Source: Acanthochlamys bracteata (lineage: Eukaryota > Streptophyta > Magnoliopsida > Pandanales > Velloziaceae). From it: DNA of 64,000 nt. Of the stretch, positions 36,310 to 47,152 are shown piece after piece. The notes beneath the pieces are model-generated. The model was given only the letters and a program-made list of their open reading frames with translations. It made no database searches and had not been told where the DNA came from. Numbering within the stretch: the first letter of the stretch is position 1; each line of letters starts with the position of its first letter. The DNA lies in contig CM034132.1 of NCBI GenBank assembly GCA_019914995.1, positions 8,922,662 through 8,986,661 on the forward strand. Reading direction: 5' to 3'. The position numbers and the translations under genes are program-made.

Positions 36310-38663
36310 TCCGAGTGGGTTTCCCTACCAAAATATTTAATTTTCGTTTGAAGTGTTATTCGTGCCAAAATACTTACATAAGCCTTCTTCACTCATCCTA
36401 ACCTGTCTCTCTCTCCTGATTTTTTTAGTTGTTTTCATGAAACAATGATAGAGGAATAATCAATAGATATCTCCACCATCGCCTAAAAGCTTGGCCTCGC
36501 CGATTTCAGGCCGATAGTTCGTAAGGCGGAGGAACTCCGCCGTCTATCCGACATGCAGTTCGAATACTCTAATATCGGCATTGTAAGATTCAGGTATCTC
36601 TGCCCTAATATTGATTATTCCACGTTTCAATTTTCTTTTACCCTACAAATATATGCATCTGATCTAATGTCATTTTTCTGGATAGGGGGAGGTGTGCAAG
36701 GCCGTCATCTGCCTCGACATCGCTGCATCCAAGTATTTGGATAGATTGATCAAATCGGACGATTTTTTGTAATTGGGTGTTTTTTCGAAAGAATTTTATG
36801 TGGATTTCCAATCGGAGCAAGATGCACATTTTGTTCGATCGGCAGAACGCAATTCGGCTTAGCGGGATGTCGGAGAAAGCATATCTGAGGTCGTTCGATG
36901 CGATGCAGAATCGGCTAGGGGTCAGGTGTGTTTCATCATTCTCTTGATTTCAGTATTTTTTTGTTTGAAGAAGATTCGAATAGTACATTTTCTTCTTCTT
37001 CTTTTATGTAAATATATATATTTATTTAAAATTTATTTTATCTATTTTTAGGGCAAAATTGGACATCCGAGAGCTTGCCATCCAATTTGAATGTGTCAGG
37101 ATTATTCCCTTTGTCTTGAGGCCCGAATATCTCTGTAAGTGTCCTTCCTCAGTGGAGATTTTAATTTCAGAGTACAAATCTCCAGTACGATGAATTACCG
37201 TTACTCTACGATTATATGCTTGAGCAATGGTAGGATTGTGAAGACATTTCTAAGGTAGGATTGCGTGTATCTAACAACTTTTATCTGTTGGGTTTGAGTA
37301 GCAACTTTAAGCAATCACAGGTGATAATACACAGATCAATTTTTTCTCCCTTTTTTTCCCCCCTTCAGGCCAGATTCTGATTTTCAAAGGGTTAACGCAT
37401 CTATTTGGTCTATTGTCTCCATCAAGAGTCTTGCTTGAGTATCTTCCAGAAGTTTAATTTCTCTGAAATTTTGTACAACATGTTTTATAAATTGCTGATG
37501 TAGTCATTATAGAGGAACTTTGCAATAGAAAGTGCAAACCTAAGATTCTTATTTTCAGACAAGCTTGCCATAACTGCAAATATAAATTTATGAGTAAGAC
37601 CACATTATTACATAAAATGAAAATTACAATCATGTTAGCAGGCATGAATGGATCTTTCCTTGATAACTAGTTGTATACTGCAGAATTGGTTTGAGTGTAC
37701 ATATTGTTACTATGTACTTCTGAGGTTATCTTGGCAAATATTATCAACCCCTCTGCTGTTTGATGCATGTGACTTAATTGAATTAGACTCACTAAGACTT
37801 ATTCTATGCCATACTGGTCTATGTTATTAGGAATGTTTTCAATCATCTTCTGATGTTATTGTTATTGATTTCCACGAATAGCTTGCAAATTCATCTCCAA
37901 TTTTTAGTGGATTTGTATATTTACACTACAAATTATCATTGTAGATACAAGGTACGGTTCCTTGCCGCACTGCCAGCTTCTTGTCGGGCAAGTACTGACT
38001 TCAATTGTCCAGTTTTTACTGCAGTTGCATTCTATTTGTGTGCGAAAAGACATAAGGTAGTAGCTATTGAATGTTAACATATTGGTAGAATGCAACTATA
38101 ATGCTAACATATGTTTTCATGTACTTTGCAGCTTCGCGTAGACAAGTTAAAACTGATGGAACTATGGGGAACATCAGAATTGGAATTTACTATTGTAATA
38201 TTGCCTACCTAATACCTTAATTGATTTTTGTGATTCAAACTAAAGTTCTTTTTTCATGAGGACAGATTGTTTTAAGTCCTATATGTTTGCAGGTGTCTAC
38301 ATCCATGAAAGACATATGCTATGATGTCTTTGGAATTTCAAAAGAAAAGAAAGACGCAAAGGATGTTAAAGGACATAGAGGTATGGATGTATTTGCCTTG
38401 TTTTGAACTGTTCTACAAATGTTCATGTTCCTACAGAGAACTTTCTTTCAAGATTTTGCTGTTCTTTACTAGTTTAAATGACATCTGCTCAACATACCGC
38501 GTGGTGACAAAACTTCTGGATGTGTTGCCGTGCAAGAGGCGACATGAGGATGAATGGGAAGCATCTGATGTATGCAGATGGACTGGAGGTAACTATGGCA
38601 ATCTAAAAAGTAGTCAAGGCTGTATGATATATACTAAACTGAATGTTGCTTCTTTTACTGAAT
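36310..38663 (+). pseudogene. ORC6 pseudogene, copy 2 (5' part, truncated in intron 8)
   Basis: The block is colinear with ORC6 from the promoter to intron 8. The start codon is ATA where ORC6 has ATG (36466), and codon 9 is TAA where ORC6 has CAA. The exon 2 donor flank and exon 3 acceptor are altered, the end of exon 4 is rearranged (TTTGTCTTGAGGCCC), and the exon 8 acceptor ACAG is now ACAA. About 14 bases are missing inside exon 8 (GCATCTGATGTATGCAG). Homology stops in intron 8 after CTTCTTTTACTGA, where copy 3 begins. It cannot make ORC6. Confidence 0.9.
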
Positions 38664-41240
38664 GTAACTCCGTCTATCCGACATTCAGTTCGAATGCTCT
38701 ACTATCGGCATTGTAAGATTCAGCTCTCTCTGCCCTAATATTGATTGTTTCACGTTTTAATTTTCTTTTCCCCCATAAATATATGCATCTGATCTAATGT
38801 CATTCTTCTGGATAGGGGGAGGTGTGCAAGGCCGTCATCTGCCTCGACATCGCTGCATCCAGGTATTTGGATAAATTGATCAAATTGGACGATATTTTGT
38901 AATTGGGTTTTTTTTCGAGGAAATTTGATGTGGATTTTCAATCGGAACAGGATGCAGGTTTTGTTCAATCGGCAGAACGCAATTCGGCTTAGCGGGATGT
39001 CGGAGAAAGCATATGTGAGGTCGTTCAATGCGATGCAGAATGGGCTAGGGGTCAGGTGGGTTTCATCATTCTCTTAATTTCGGTATCTTTTTGTTTGAAG
39101 AAGATCGGAGTAGTACCTTTCCTTCTTCTTCTTTTATGTAAAAAAATATATTTTAAAATTCGTTTTATCAATTTCTAGGGCAAAATTGGAGATCCGAGAG
39201 CTTGCCATCAAATTTGGATGTCTCAGGATTATTCTCTTTGTTCAGAAGGGAATATCTCTGTAAGTGTCCTTCCTCAGTGAAAATTTTAATTTCAGAGTAC
39301 AAACCTCCAGTATGATGAATTACCGTTACTCTACGATTATATGCTTGAGCAATGGTAGGATTGTGAAGACATTTCTTAGGAAGGATTGCGTGTATCCAAC
39401 AACTTGTAGTGCTTTTATCGGCTGGGTTTGAGTAGCAACTTTAAGCAATCACATGTGATAATACACAGATCAATTTCTTCTCCCTTTTTTTTCCCCTTCT
39501 TCAGGCCAGATTCTGATTAAGGGTTAACGCATCTATTTGGTCTATTGTCTCCATCAAGAGTTCTGCTTGATATCTTCCAGTAGAAGTTCAATTTCTCTGA
39601 AATTTTCTACATATTTTAGAAATTGCAGATTTAGTCATTGTAGATGGACTTTGCAATATAAAGTGCAAACCTAAGGTTCTTGTTTTCATGCAAGCTTTCA
39701 ATAACTACCAACAAAAATTTATGAGTAAGACCACATTATTACACGAACTGAAAATTACAATCGTATTAGAAGGCATGCATGGATCTTTCCTTAATAACTA
39801 GTTGTATACTGCAGATTTGGTTTGAGTGTACATATTATTACTATGTACTTCTGGGGTTATCTTGGCAAATATTATCAACGCCTCTGCTGTTCGCTGCATG
39901 TGACTTAATTGAGTTGGACTCGCTAAGACTTATTCTATGTCATACTAGGAATGTTTCCAATCCTCTTCTGATGTTATTTTTATTGATTTCTATTAAGAGC
40001 TTGCAAATTCATCTCCAACTTCTCTTAGTGGATTTGTATATTTACACTACAAATTATCATTGTACGTACAAGGTACGGTTCCTTCCCGCTCACTGCCAGC
40101 TTCTCGTCGGGCAAGTACTAACTTCAATCGTCCAATTTTTACTGCAGTTGCGTTTTATTTGTGTGCGAAAAGACATAAGGTAGTTACTGTTGTATGTTAA
40201 CATATTGGCAGAATGCCTAATATAATGATAACATATGTTTTCATGTACTTTGCAGATTCGAATAGACAAGTTAAAACTGATGGAACTATGCGGAACATCA
40301 GAATCAGAATTTACTACTGTAATATTGCCTACAAAGTACCTTAATTGATTTTTGTGATTCAAACTAAAGTTCTTTTTTCATGAGGGTAGATTGTTTTAAG
40401 TCCTATATATTTGCAGGCGTCTACATCCATGAAAGACCTATGCTATGATGTCTTTGAAATTTCAAAAGAAAAGAAAGACGCAAAGGATGTTAAAGGACAT
40501 GGAGGTATGGAAGTGTTTGCCTTTGCTTTGAACTGTTATACGAACGTTCATGTTCCTAGAGTGAACTTTCTTTCAAGATTTTGTTGTTCTTTACTAGTTT
40601 CATTGACCCCTACTAAACATACCGTGTGGTGACAGAACTGCTGGATGTGTTGTTGTGCAAGAGGTGACATGAGGATGAAGGGGAAGCATCTGTTGATGAC
40701 TTTTCCGCAGATGATGCAGATGGACTGGAGGTAACTATGGCAATCTAAAAAGTAGTCAAGTCTGTATGATATATACTAAACTGAATGTTGCTTCTTTTAC
40801 TGATAGCCTCTAATTTCATTTGGTGTAAAGTACCTCGCTTATCTCTTTTGAAAATAGAATAAAATGCTTGAGGGTTAGGGAAAAGTATGTTTATTATGAT
40901 AAAGTTAATCAAAATCTGATTGTAGTGGTCTAATTATATAGGTACATGCCAGATCTCTAGCTACAACAAACGTAAACAGATGGATAAGCGTGCCTACGAG
41001 GATTGGAAGTCATCAGTTATTTCTTCTAACAGAGGGAACAATGTAGACGGTATGACTTTTACTTCTTTATATAAAGGCGTTTTCCTATAATTCTCTTCAG
41101 CAAAAAACATCCTGTTGACATTCTGTTTTGCTTCATTCTTCCTTTCTGTTGGTACAGCTGCTCCTATCAAACACAAAAAGCAAGCTCGGCTCAACTTTGC
41201 AAGGAAATCTGCTAAGGGTATTGCAACAACTGCTTGATAA
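38664..41240 (+). pseudogene. ORC6 pseudogene, copy 3 (lacks the 5' end)
   Basis: The copy begins inside exon 1 (AACTCCGTCTATCCGAC) and runs through exon 10, so promoter, start codon and the first ~27 codons are missing. A stop (TAA) is in frame just upstream. Further damage: the exon 5 acceptor TGTAG is TGTAC, a 2-base gain shifts the frame in exon 5 (CCTTCCCGCTCACTGCC), and CGA is TGA in exon 8 (GTGCAAGAGGTGACATG). Exons 2, 3, 6, 7, 9 and 10 are still close to the intact gene. It is a relic, although antisense or non-coding transcription from it is possible. Confidence 0.9.
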
Positions 41241-42273
41241 GATCTCTTATTTCTTGTTGCCATGCAGAATTTCCAAGCTGTAAAATGCCTAGTATTGATG
41301 CTGATTATAAAATCAGATGTGTTATTTCCTTGAGGTTGGCAAGCTATAAAAGGCCTATTTCGGAGTTTCATGGCATGCTCCTCTGAAGGCCAGCAGAAGA
41401 ATTTATCAGTTTAAACATTTCAGCTCTTACAAATTATTAACCGTTTTAGTATTTAATAGGATACCACTGATCATAAGCACTTTTGCTACTGTTATCAAAA
41501 TTCCTCCAATATCCTCGAGCATTTCTTGTACTTGAACGTCATTTAGTTACCAGTTAAATGAAATTGTTTTTCAAATACAATGGTAACGAACAGGTTCACC
41601 GTTGCAGATGCACGTAAAGGATATATCTTCAATTCATTTTGCTGATTGCATAGTCCCTACTTTAGGAATAGCTACCAAGCATGACATTATAGAGGCTGAG
41701 ACTATGCGAAGATGTTCCTGTGGAGTTTGTAATCATTCTTGTTTGCTACCATTACAACTTTCTATAAAAGAGCAAAATTTGGTGTTAAATCTTGAAGAAA
41801 AGAATGTAAGGGCGAAAATTCTGAATTTAAGTTGTTGAATTTGATTTGATTATTTTTTTATAACAAGCTATTATTTAAGCCAAGCACCCCCTAGGTGGGA
41901 TGGCCAGAGCATCCCTCAACCAATTGAAAGTTGAAATTCATGTGAGTCTAAATTTATATATACATTCAGTATTTGAATTATAAAATTATAACATATTATT
42001 ATAAAATTATAGATTTGAATTATTTATATTGTGTGATAAAATTATAACATATTATTATAGTAATATAATATAAATAGAATATTTATATATTATGTAAAGA
42101 TAATTGTAATTGTAAAATAAAATGTAAGATAAAAATCTTAAGCAACTATGTAATGCAATGATTAAAACATATTTACTTTTTTTTGTAAATTGATGTATAA
42201 TTGTTAAACTTAAAATTTTAAAAAAATAAACTCCGAAGAGTGTTCAAAACCTACTCGGTGTCATCCATGGAGT
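41241..42273. repeat. ORC6 3' flank duplicate
   Basis: 41241-41980 matches 30867-31600 after the intact ORC6. About 41990-42230 matches about 32755-32940 (GTAATGCAATGATTAAAA, TAATTGTTAAACTTAAA). The DNA between those points in copy 1 is missing here. From about 42240 a new junction leads into copy B of the MATE-flanking sequence. Confidence 0.75.
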
Positions 42274-42670
42274 CACAAATCGTTTGCCTGTTCCTAAGAG
42301 TGTCATCCATCTCAGCCGTAATTCATTTTTTTATCAAAAAATAATTTCTATATATAATTTTACTTTTGTAAAAAAACTACACTTATTTTTTGAAAATTTT
42401 CAAAATAAAGTTTATTCTAAAAAAATTTATTATTTTAAGCACTTTCAAACTTACTTTTCAATTGACCAACTAATCTTATTTTAGAGACGAGCACAATGGA
42501 TACACTCCGAAGGATCCTTTAGAATTACTTAAAATAAAATATTCTTTTAAAAAGAATTTAATTTGGAATTTTAAAAAAATAAATTTGTCTTTTGATAGCT
42601 TTAAAAAATACTAATTTATCTATACAATTTAAATGTTAGAAAAATAATTATCTAAAAGTTCATTTGAGAA
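42274..42670. repeat. Duplicated flank (copy B), empty of the MITE and LTR
   Basis: This block matches 22512-22739, 23039-23074 and 24502-24670 in order, skipping the MITE and the solo LTR. About 16 bases near 22525 are also missing here (GGAGTCACAAATC runs directly into GTTTGCCTG). It places MATE-flanking DNA next to the third ORC6 copy. Confidence 0.85.
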
Positions 42671-42936
42671 TGGGAGTGTTTAAAATTTATTTTGAATAAA
42701 ATTTTTTAAAATAAAAAATATTTTTATTTTTTAAATGAATTTTATTTTTTAATATAAAAATTTAATAAATATTTTGTTATGTAAAATTTTTTTATTACAT
42801 TCTAAATTTTAACAAAAATTTTAAATACTTATAAAAATTATATTAAAAAAAATTAAAAAATTATTTTTGAAGTAATCAAAACCTACTCGGAAACGATCAC
42901 TCGACCGTAAGCCAGCTTAAAAATTGACAAATTTAA

Positions 42937-43196
42937 GGGAGTGTTTGGCTTTGCTTTTCCCCAACCCAATTTTTCAATTCTCCATTTCACGTTTTTCAAT
43001 ATATATTTTATAAATATATAAAAAATTTATTTAAAAATTTAGAAAGTGTAGAAAAATTCTACGGAGTGAGATCTTTTTATTGCATATTTTTATTATTTTT
43101 TTAGAAGTAAAAAAAATAGAGCTCGTTTTTCAAAAAGGATAAAAATATCTTTTATTTCACAAAAGCTCCATTTCATAAGCAATCCCAAACGCCCCC
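42937..43196. mobile_element. Tourist-like MITE (260 bp) with TAA target site
   Basis: The left end GGGAGTGTTTGGCTTTGC pairs imperfectly with the right end GCAATCCCAAACGCCCCC. TAA lies just outside both ends (42934-42936 and 43197-43199). The interior is A+T-rich without an ORF. Confidence 0.6.
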
Positions 43197-43199
43197 TAA

Positions 43200-44462
43200 G
43201 TACGTTTGACTAAGCATTTTTCAAAAGCAATTTTTTAATTTGTAATTTTTTCTTTTCAAAACAATTTTTTTATAATATTTTGTAAAATTTATTTTAAGTT
43301 TTATAAAAATAGAAAATGTATATAGTAAATTTTTTTATTATTTATTTTAATTTATTAAAATCAAAATAATAAAATTTATTTATTAAATATGATAAAATAT
43401 TTTCTATTTTATAAAAATATTTTTCAAAGGCATTTTCAAAAACCACCTAAAGACGCAGAAACACAAGTAAAAAATTCACAATTACGATCACCGCTTTCCA
43501 ATTGTTATATAAATCTTACTTAAATTTTTCTGTATTTTTTAAAATTTAAATAATTTTATAATATTTAAAAAATATAAAATTAAAAATTAAAAAATTAATT
43601 TTTGGAAAGGTAATGCAAACATACGCTTAAAGCCAGTGAGTTAATTACTATCGTAGTTTGTGACTATTATTTTAATCTGCTTTATTTTTTATTTTATGCG
43701 GGAAATAAGAGATTGAATTCAAGTGGGATTTGAGAAGCAAAACACTTTATTGATATTCATACTCTTTTATCTCATTATATATTTCAATCTGCTCTTTTGT
43801 TATTTCCAAAAGTAGTTTTTTTTATTATTTAGTTTATTATTTTATTTTGAAAAAATAAAAATACTTTTTATTTACAAAAAAATTTCTTTTAAAAATACTT
43901 CAAAACGATTCCTAAAAAATTTACAATATTAATAATTTATAATATTAATAAGTTTAAAAAAATTTATTTAAAATTTTAAATAAATATTTGTTATTATTAT
44001 TCTTTAAAAAATTAAAAAATAAAAATTATTTTTTTAAATAAATAAAAAATGTTAATTTTATAAATAATTTTAAAAGTAATTCTAAAATTCTTTTTCTCTC
44101 CTATTCTCCTTCTCTTCTAAACAGTAACTATTAAACCAAACACACAATCAAAGAGAATTGATTCCCCTTCCTCCCATCTTCTTTATCTATCCGTCAACCA
44201 AACACAGCCTAAGGGAAAAGCCAAGACTACAGGAGAGAGTGCCCTCTGGAGTTTCCCAAACTGTGTGTTAGTTTTTTAAGATCAGCAATATCCGGATGAT
44301 CAATTTTGTCCAAAAAATAAATATCTATCTAAGAAGTCCATGATTTTCTCAACAAGAAATCAAAAACTTTATTGGCAAACAATTTTACATGAGATCAATG
44401 CAATTAATATCATCAACTGCTTCTAAACTATGAAACAATCAAGCTAAAACTGATCAGGGATA
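43200..44462. other. A+T-rich intergenic DNA and VQ gene 3' region
   Basis: Stretches of A/T with words such as TTTTCAAAAGC and CAAACACAGCCTAAG suggest further decayed small elements, but I could not define ends. The last few hundred bases are presumably the 3' UTR of the minus-strand VQ gene. Confidence 0.45.
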
Positions 44463-45065
44463 TCACTGGTTTAATTCTCTTCCCTTCTTAATAAAACAGT
44501 AATCATCGACTCCATCCTGCATTATCATTTGATCATTATAACCTGAAAACTGTTGCAGCTGCTGCTGATGCTGGTGGTGATTGTAAACGATCTGTGTCAA
44601 CTCTAATGGATAAATCTCGTCGATCAATAAACTGTTCGTCGTGGACGGCCAACCAGACGGTAACAACGGCGGCCATAACGAGTTCTCATCATGAATATTA
44701 ACAAAACTCTCCGACGTCGCTGTCGTTAGGGTCGACGCAACACTGCTGCTGCACGAATCATCGTCAGCTCCAAAATTAAAATTATACCTATGATGATGAT
44801 CAGTTGCGCCGGCCGCAGCGACGGCATTAAAATTTGTTTCCGGTTTTTCGGCCTCGTCAACGGAATAATCTTCGGATAGTTTAGGGCAACCGGTGAGCTT
44901 TTGAACTACTGCTTTGAACTGGTTAGGCTCTACGTGGATCACCGGTGGCGGACGGTCGTAAATGATCATCGGAGGTGGTGGAGCCGGTGGTCGTTTGGTG
45001 GTGGTGCATCGTGCTGATGGTGGAGAGGTTTTCTTTTCATGCATGACTACCAGAGGACCTACCAT
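44463..45065 (-). CDS. VQ motif-containing protein
   Basis: This intronless gene encodes 200 residues. The VQ motif FKAVVQKLTG (50-59) follows a proline-rich stretch and the conserved PPPVIHVEPNQ lead-in. The rest is low-complexity (His/Gln/Asn/Ser) and acidic. VQ proteins are small plant regulators that bind group I/IIc WRKY factors, and often MAP kinases, through this motif. Single-exon structure and length are typical. It lies between the DUF639 and SMP-C2 genes, as I recall for the Arabidopsis VQ gene At3g18360. The start is the ATG giving MVGPLVV; no upstream in-frame alternative is apparent. Confidence 0.92.
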   Translation of the reverse strand: MVGPLVVMHEKKTSPPSARCTTTKRPPAPPPPMIIYDRPPPVIHVEPNQFKAVVQKLTGCPKLSEDYSVDEAEKPETNFNAVAAAGATDHHHRYNFNFGADDDSCSSSVASTLTTATSESFVNIHDENSLWPPLLPSGWPSTTNSLLIDEIYPLELTQIVYNHHQHQQQLQQFSGYNDQMIMQDGVDDYCFIKKGRELNQ

Positions 45066-47152
45066 TGTTATTGTTTTGAGATTTCAATCCAAAAAATATA
45101 TCAGATAGTAGCTAGCAGTTCGATTTTTACTAAAAAAAGGGGAAAAACTTTAGAATTCAAACGTGATGGGAAAAAAAATGTAGAACAAACAAAATGTAGC
45201 TTATTTGAAGGAGTTTTTTCCGTAGGTTAGTTAGGAAAATTATATTATATAAGTACCAAACTTTTTATCTCCATCGTTAAAACGATAACCAAATGCTGCG
45301 TGTCAAAATTTTTTTTGAAGTATATAGGCACTCTTGCATTCCTCTGCGCTTAATCAAACGGCCACAATTTTATTTCACATTTTTTTAGAGAAAAAATAGT
45401 AAATTTGTTATCCACACTTGCAATCTGAGATCGTTTAAAGAACCATAGCTATTCGATCAAGCGATCGGATCCCGTGATTACGGGGACGCTTGAGAGTGCA
45501 TTAAAAGAAAATGTTTTTTTAATAAATTAATTTAATTTTTTGAAAAATAAGTACAGGTTTTTAATTTAAAATATAAAATTTTTTATACGATATGTAATTT
45601 ATTGAAAAATATAATTTTTTTAGAATAATGGCAATGCCATAATCACCGCCAAATACTCTCTGTAGATTCTTAATCAAATCTAAATGTTTAAACTTCTCAA
45701 TTTTCTCTCTATATATACTGCAGTAAATTTTCTTCTTATATACATCTTTACTTTTGTTACTTAATTTTTTTTAATCATATTTCATATTTCTGCCAATGTA
45801 ATCACTTATTTTCATATATAACATGGTTAGATCTCTTCTCAGAGATTTTTGGCATATCTTATATAATTTTTTATTCTAATTTTTTACTTTAAATTATTAA
45901 TAAAATTTCTAAGATATTTCACATAATTTTTTTATAATTTAAAAAATTATACAATTTCTACATTGTAAACTTTTATTATTATTTAACCTTTTAAAACTTT
46001 CAAAAATATTTTCGTCTCGAAATTAAATTTTTTTTTTTCAAACATCTATGGATCTCATAATCATTTTCTTTTTATTTGGTCCATCAATTATCAGCTGCTA
46101 GCCATTACAGATGCTGGGAGCTGAAACACCGGGGTCTCGTGATCAACCTTTGATGCAAGTTTTCTCGCAATATTTAGCATTATTATAAATTGTATCAATA
46201 CATTTATTTGTTTAATTGATATAGATTCCTAATTAAATTAAATCGAAGTTTGAAATTTCTTGTTTGAGAGAGTAAAAAGGTATTTGGAATTTAGAAGCTC
46301 TTATAAAAAATATTTTAAAAAATTAATTTTAATTTTAATTTTAAAAAATAATAAAACGACATAAATTTTTTTCATATTTTTAAATATTAAATAAATTTTA
46401 TATAATATTAAAAAATATAACTTTAAAAAATTAAAAAATGCTTTTGAAAAACGATCTAGTATTTTGAAAAAGCTCGACTCTGAATCAACTAGTATAGCTA
46501 TTTCTCACAAAAAAAGAAAAATGGTGAAAAAGATTTTTTTTAATAGTACTTTTTCTTCTTGTAGTTAATTAATTCTTCAATTTCACCTTGGAAAAAGTTT
46601 GGCCGTTCTTGTCATTATCAATGTCATCAATTCATCATCATATAAAAAGTAAGAAATGGAAAGTCTGAATTTGACCCGCTTCCACTTGTTTCTTCGAAAG
46701 TTTTATTCGTCGAATTTTCGTTTTTTTTGGTTTGATTAATGTTTGGTTGAATTCTCTCCTCTCTCTTTCTCTGTGCGTGTTGTGTTGTTGTGGTGGTGCC
46801 ATGTCCAACGTTGACTTCAATTTCTTTCAATCTTCATGCCCGCCACCACCGCAGTATCTTCATTTTCTTTTTCTTCTTCAACTTCTCCACTTCTTATTGT
46901 TGTTGTTGTTGTTGTTAGTCAAGTAGTAGAATTTTGAAGCCCTTGACTTTCGAATGGATTGGAAACAGAATTAGAAGAGCAGAAAATATCGCCGCTGATT
47001 CCGTAGAAGATGGCTAGGGTTGAACAAAGACATTGAGAGATTAAGAAGGAGATGGATTGGGTTGGATTCAATATTTTGGTTCTTCAATTGGACTAAGAAG
47101 TAGAATCAGATAGACGAATTATTGCTAAAGAACTTTAGAGATTGAAATTTTT
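45066..47152. other. Intergenic region between the divergent VQ and SMP-C2 genes
   Basis: The centre is A+T-rich without genes. From about 46.6 kb it is leader-like, with a GTTGTTGTTGTTGTTGTTG run near 46897-46917 and TTGAC cores at about 46809 and 46942. These resemble W-box cores but are too common to call with confidence. Confidence 0.45.

Noticed and set aside
41602..41838. 78-codon frame downstream of ORC6 copy 3, also present after copy 1 (31228-31422)
   Set aside because: The two versions differ by frameshift at their ends and match only each other, so it is duplicated 3' flank rather than a gene.
46800..46950. TTGAC cores suggesting W-boxes near the VQ/SMP-C2 intergenic region
   Set aside because: Five-base cores are expected by chance, and they lie over 1.7 kb from the VQ start; no cluster is seen.
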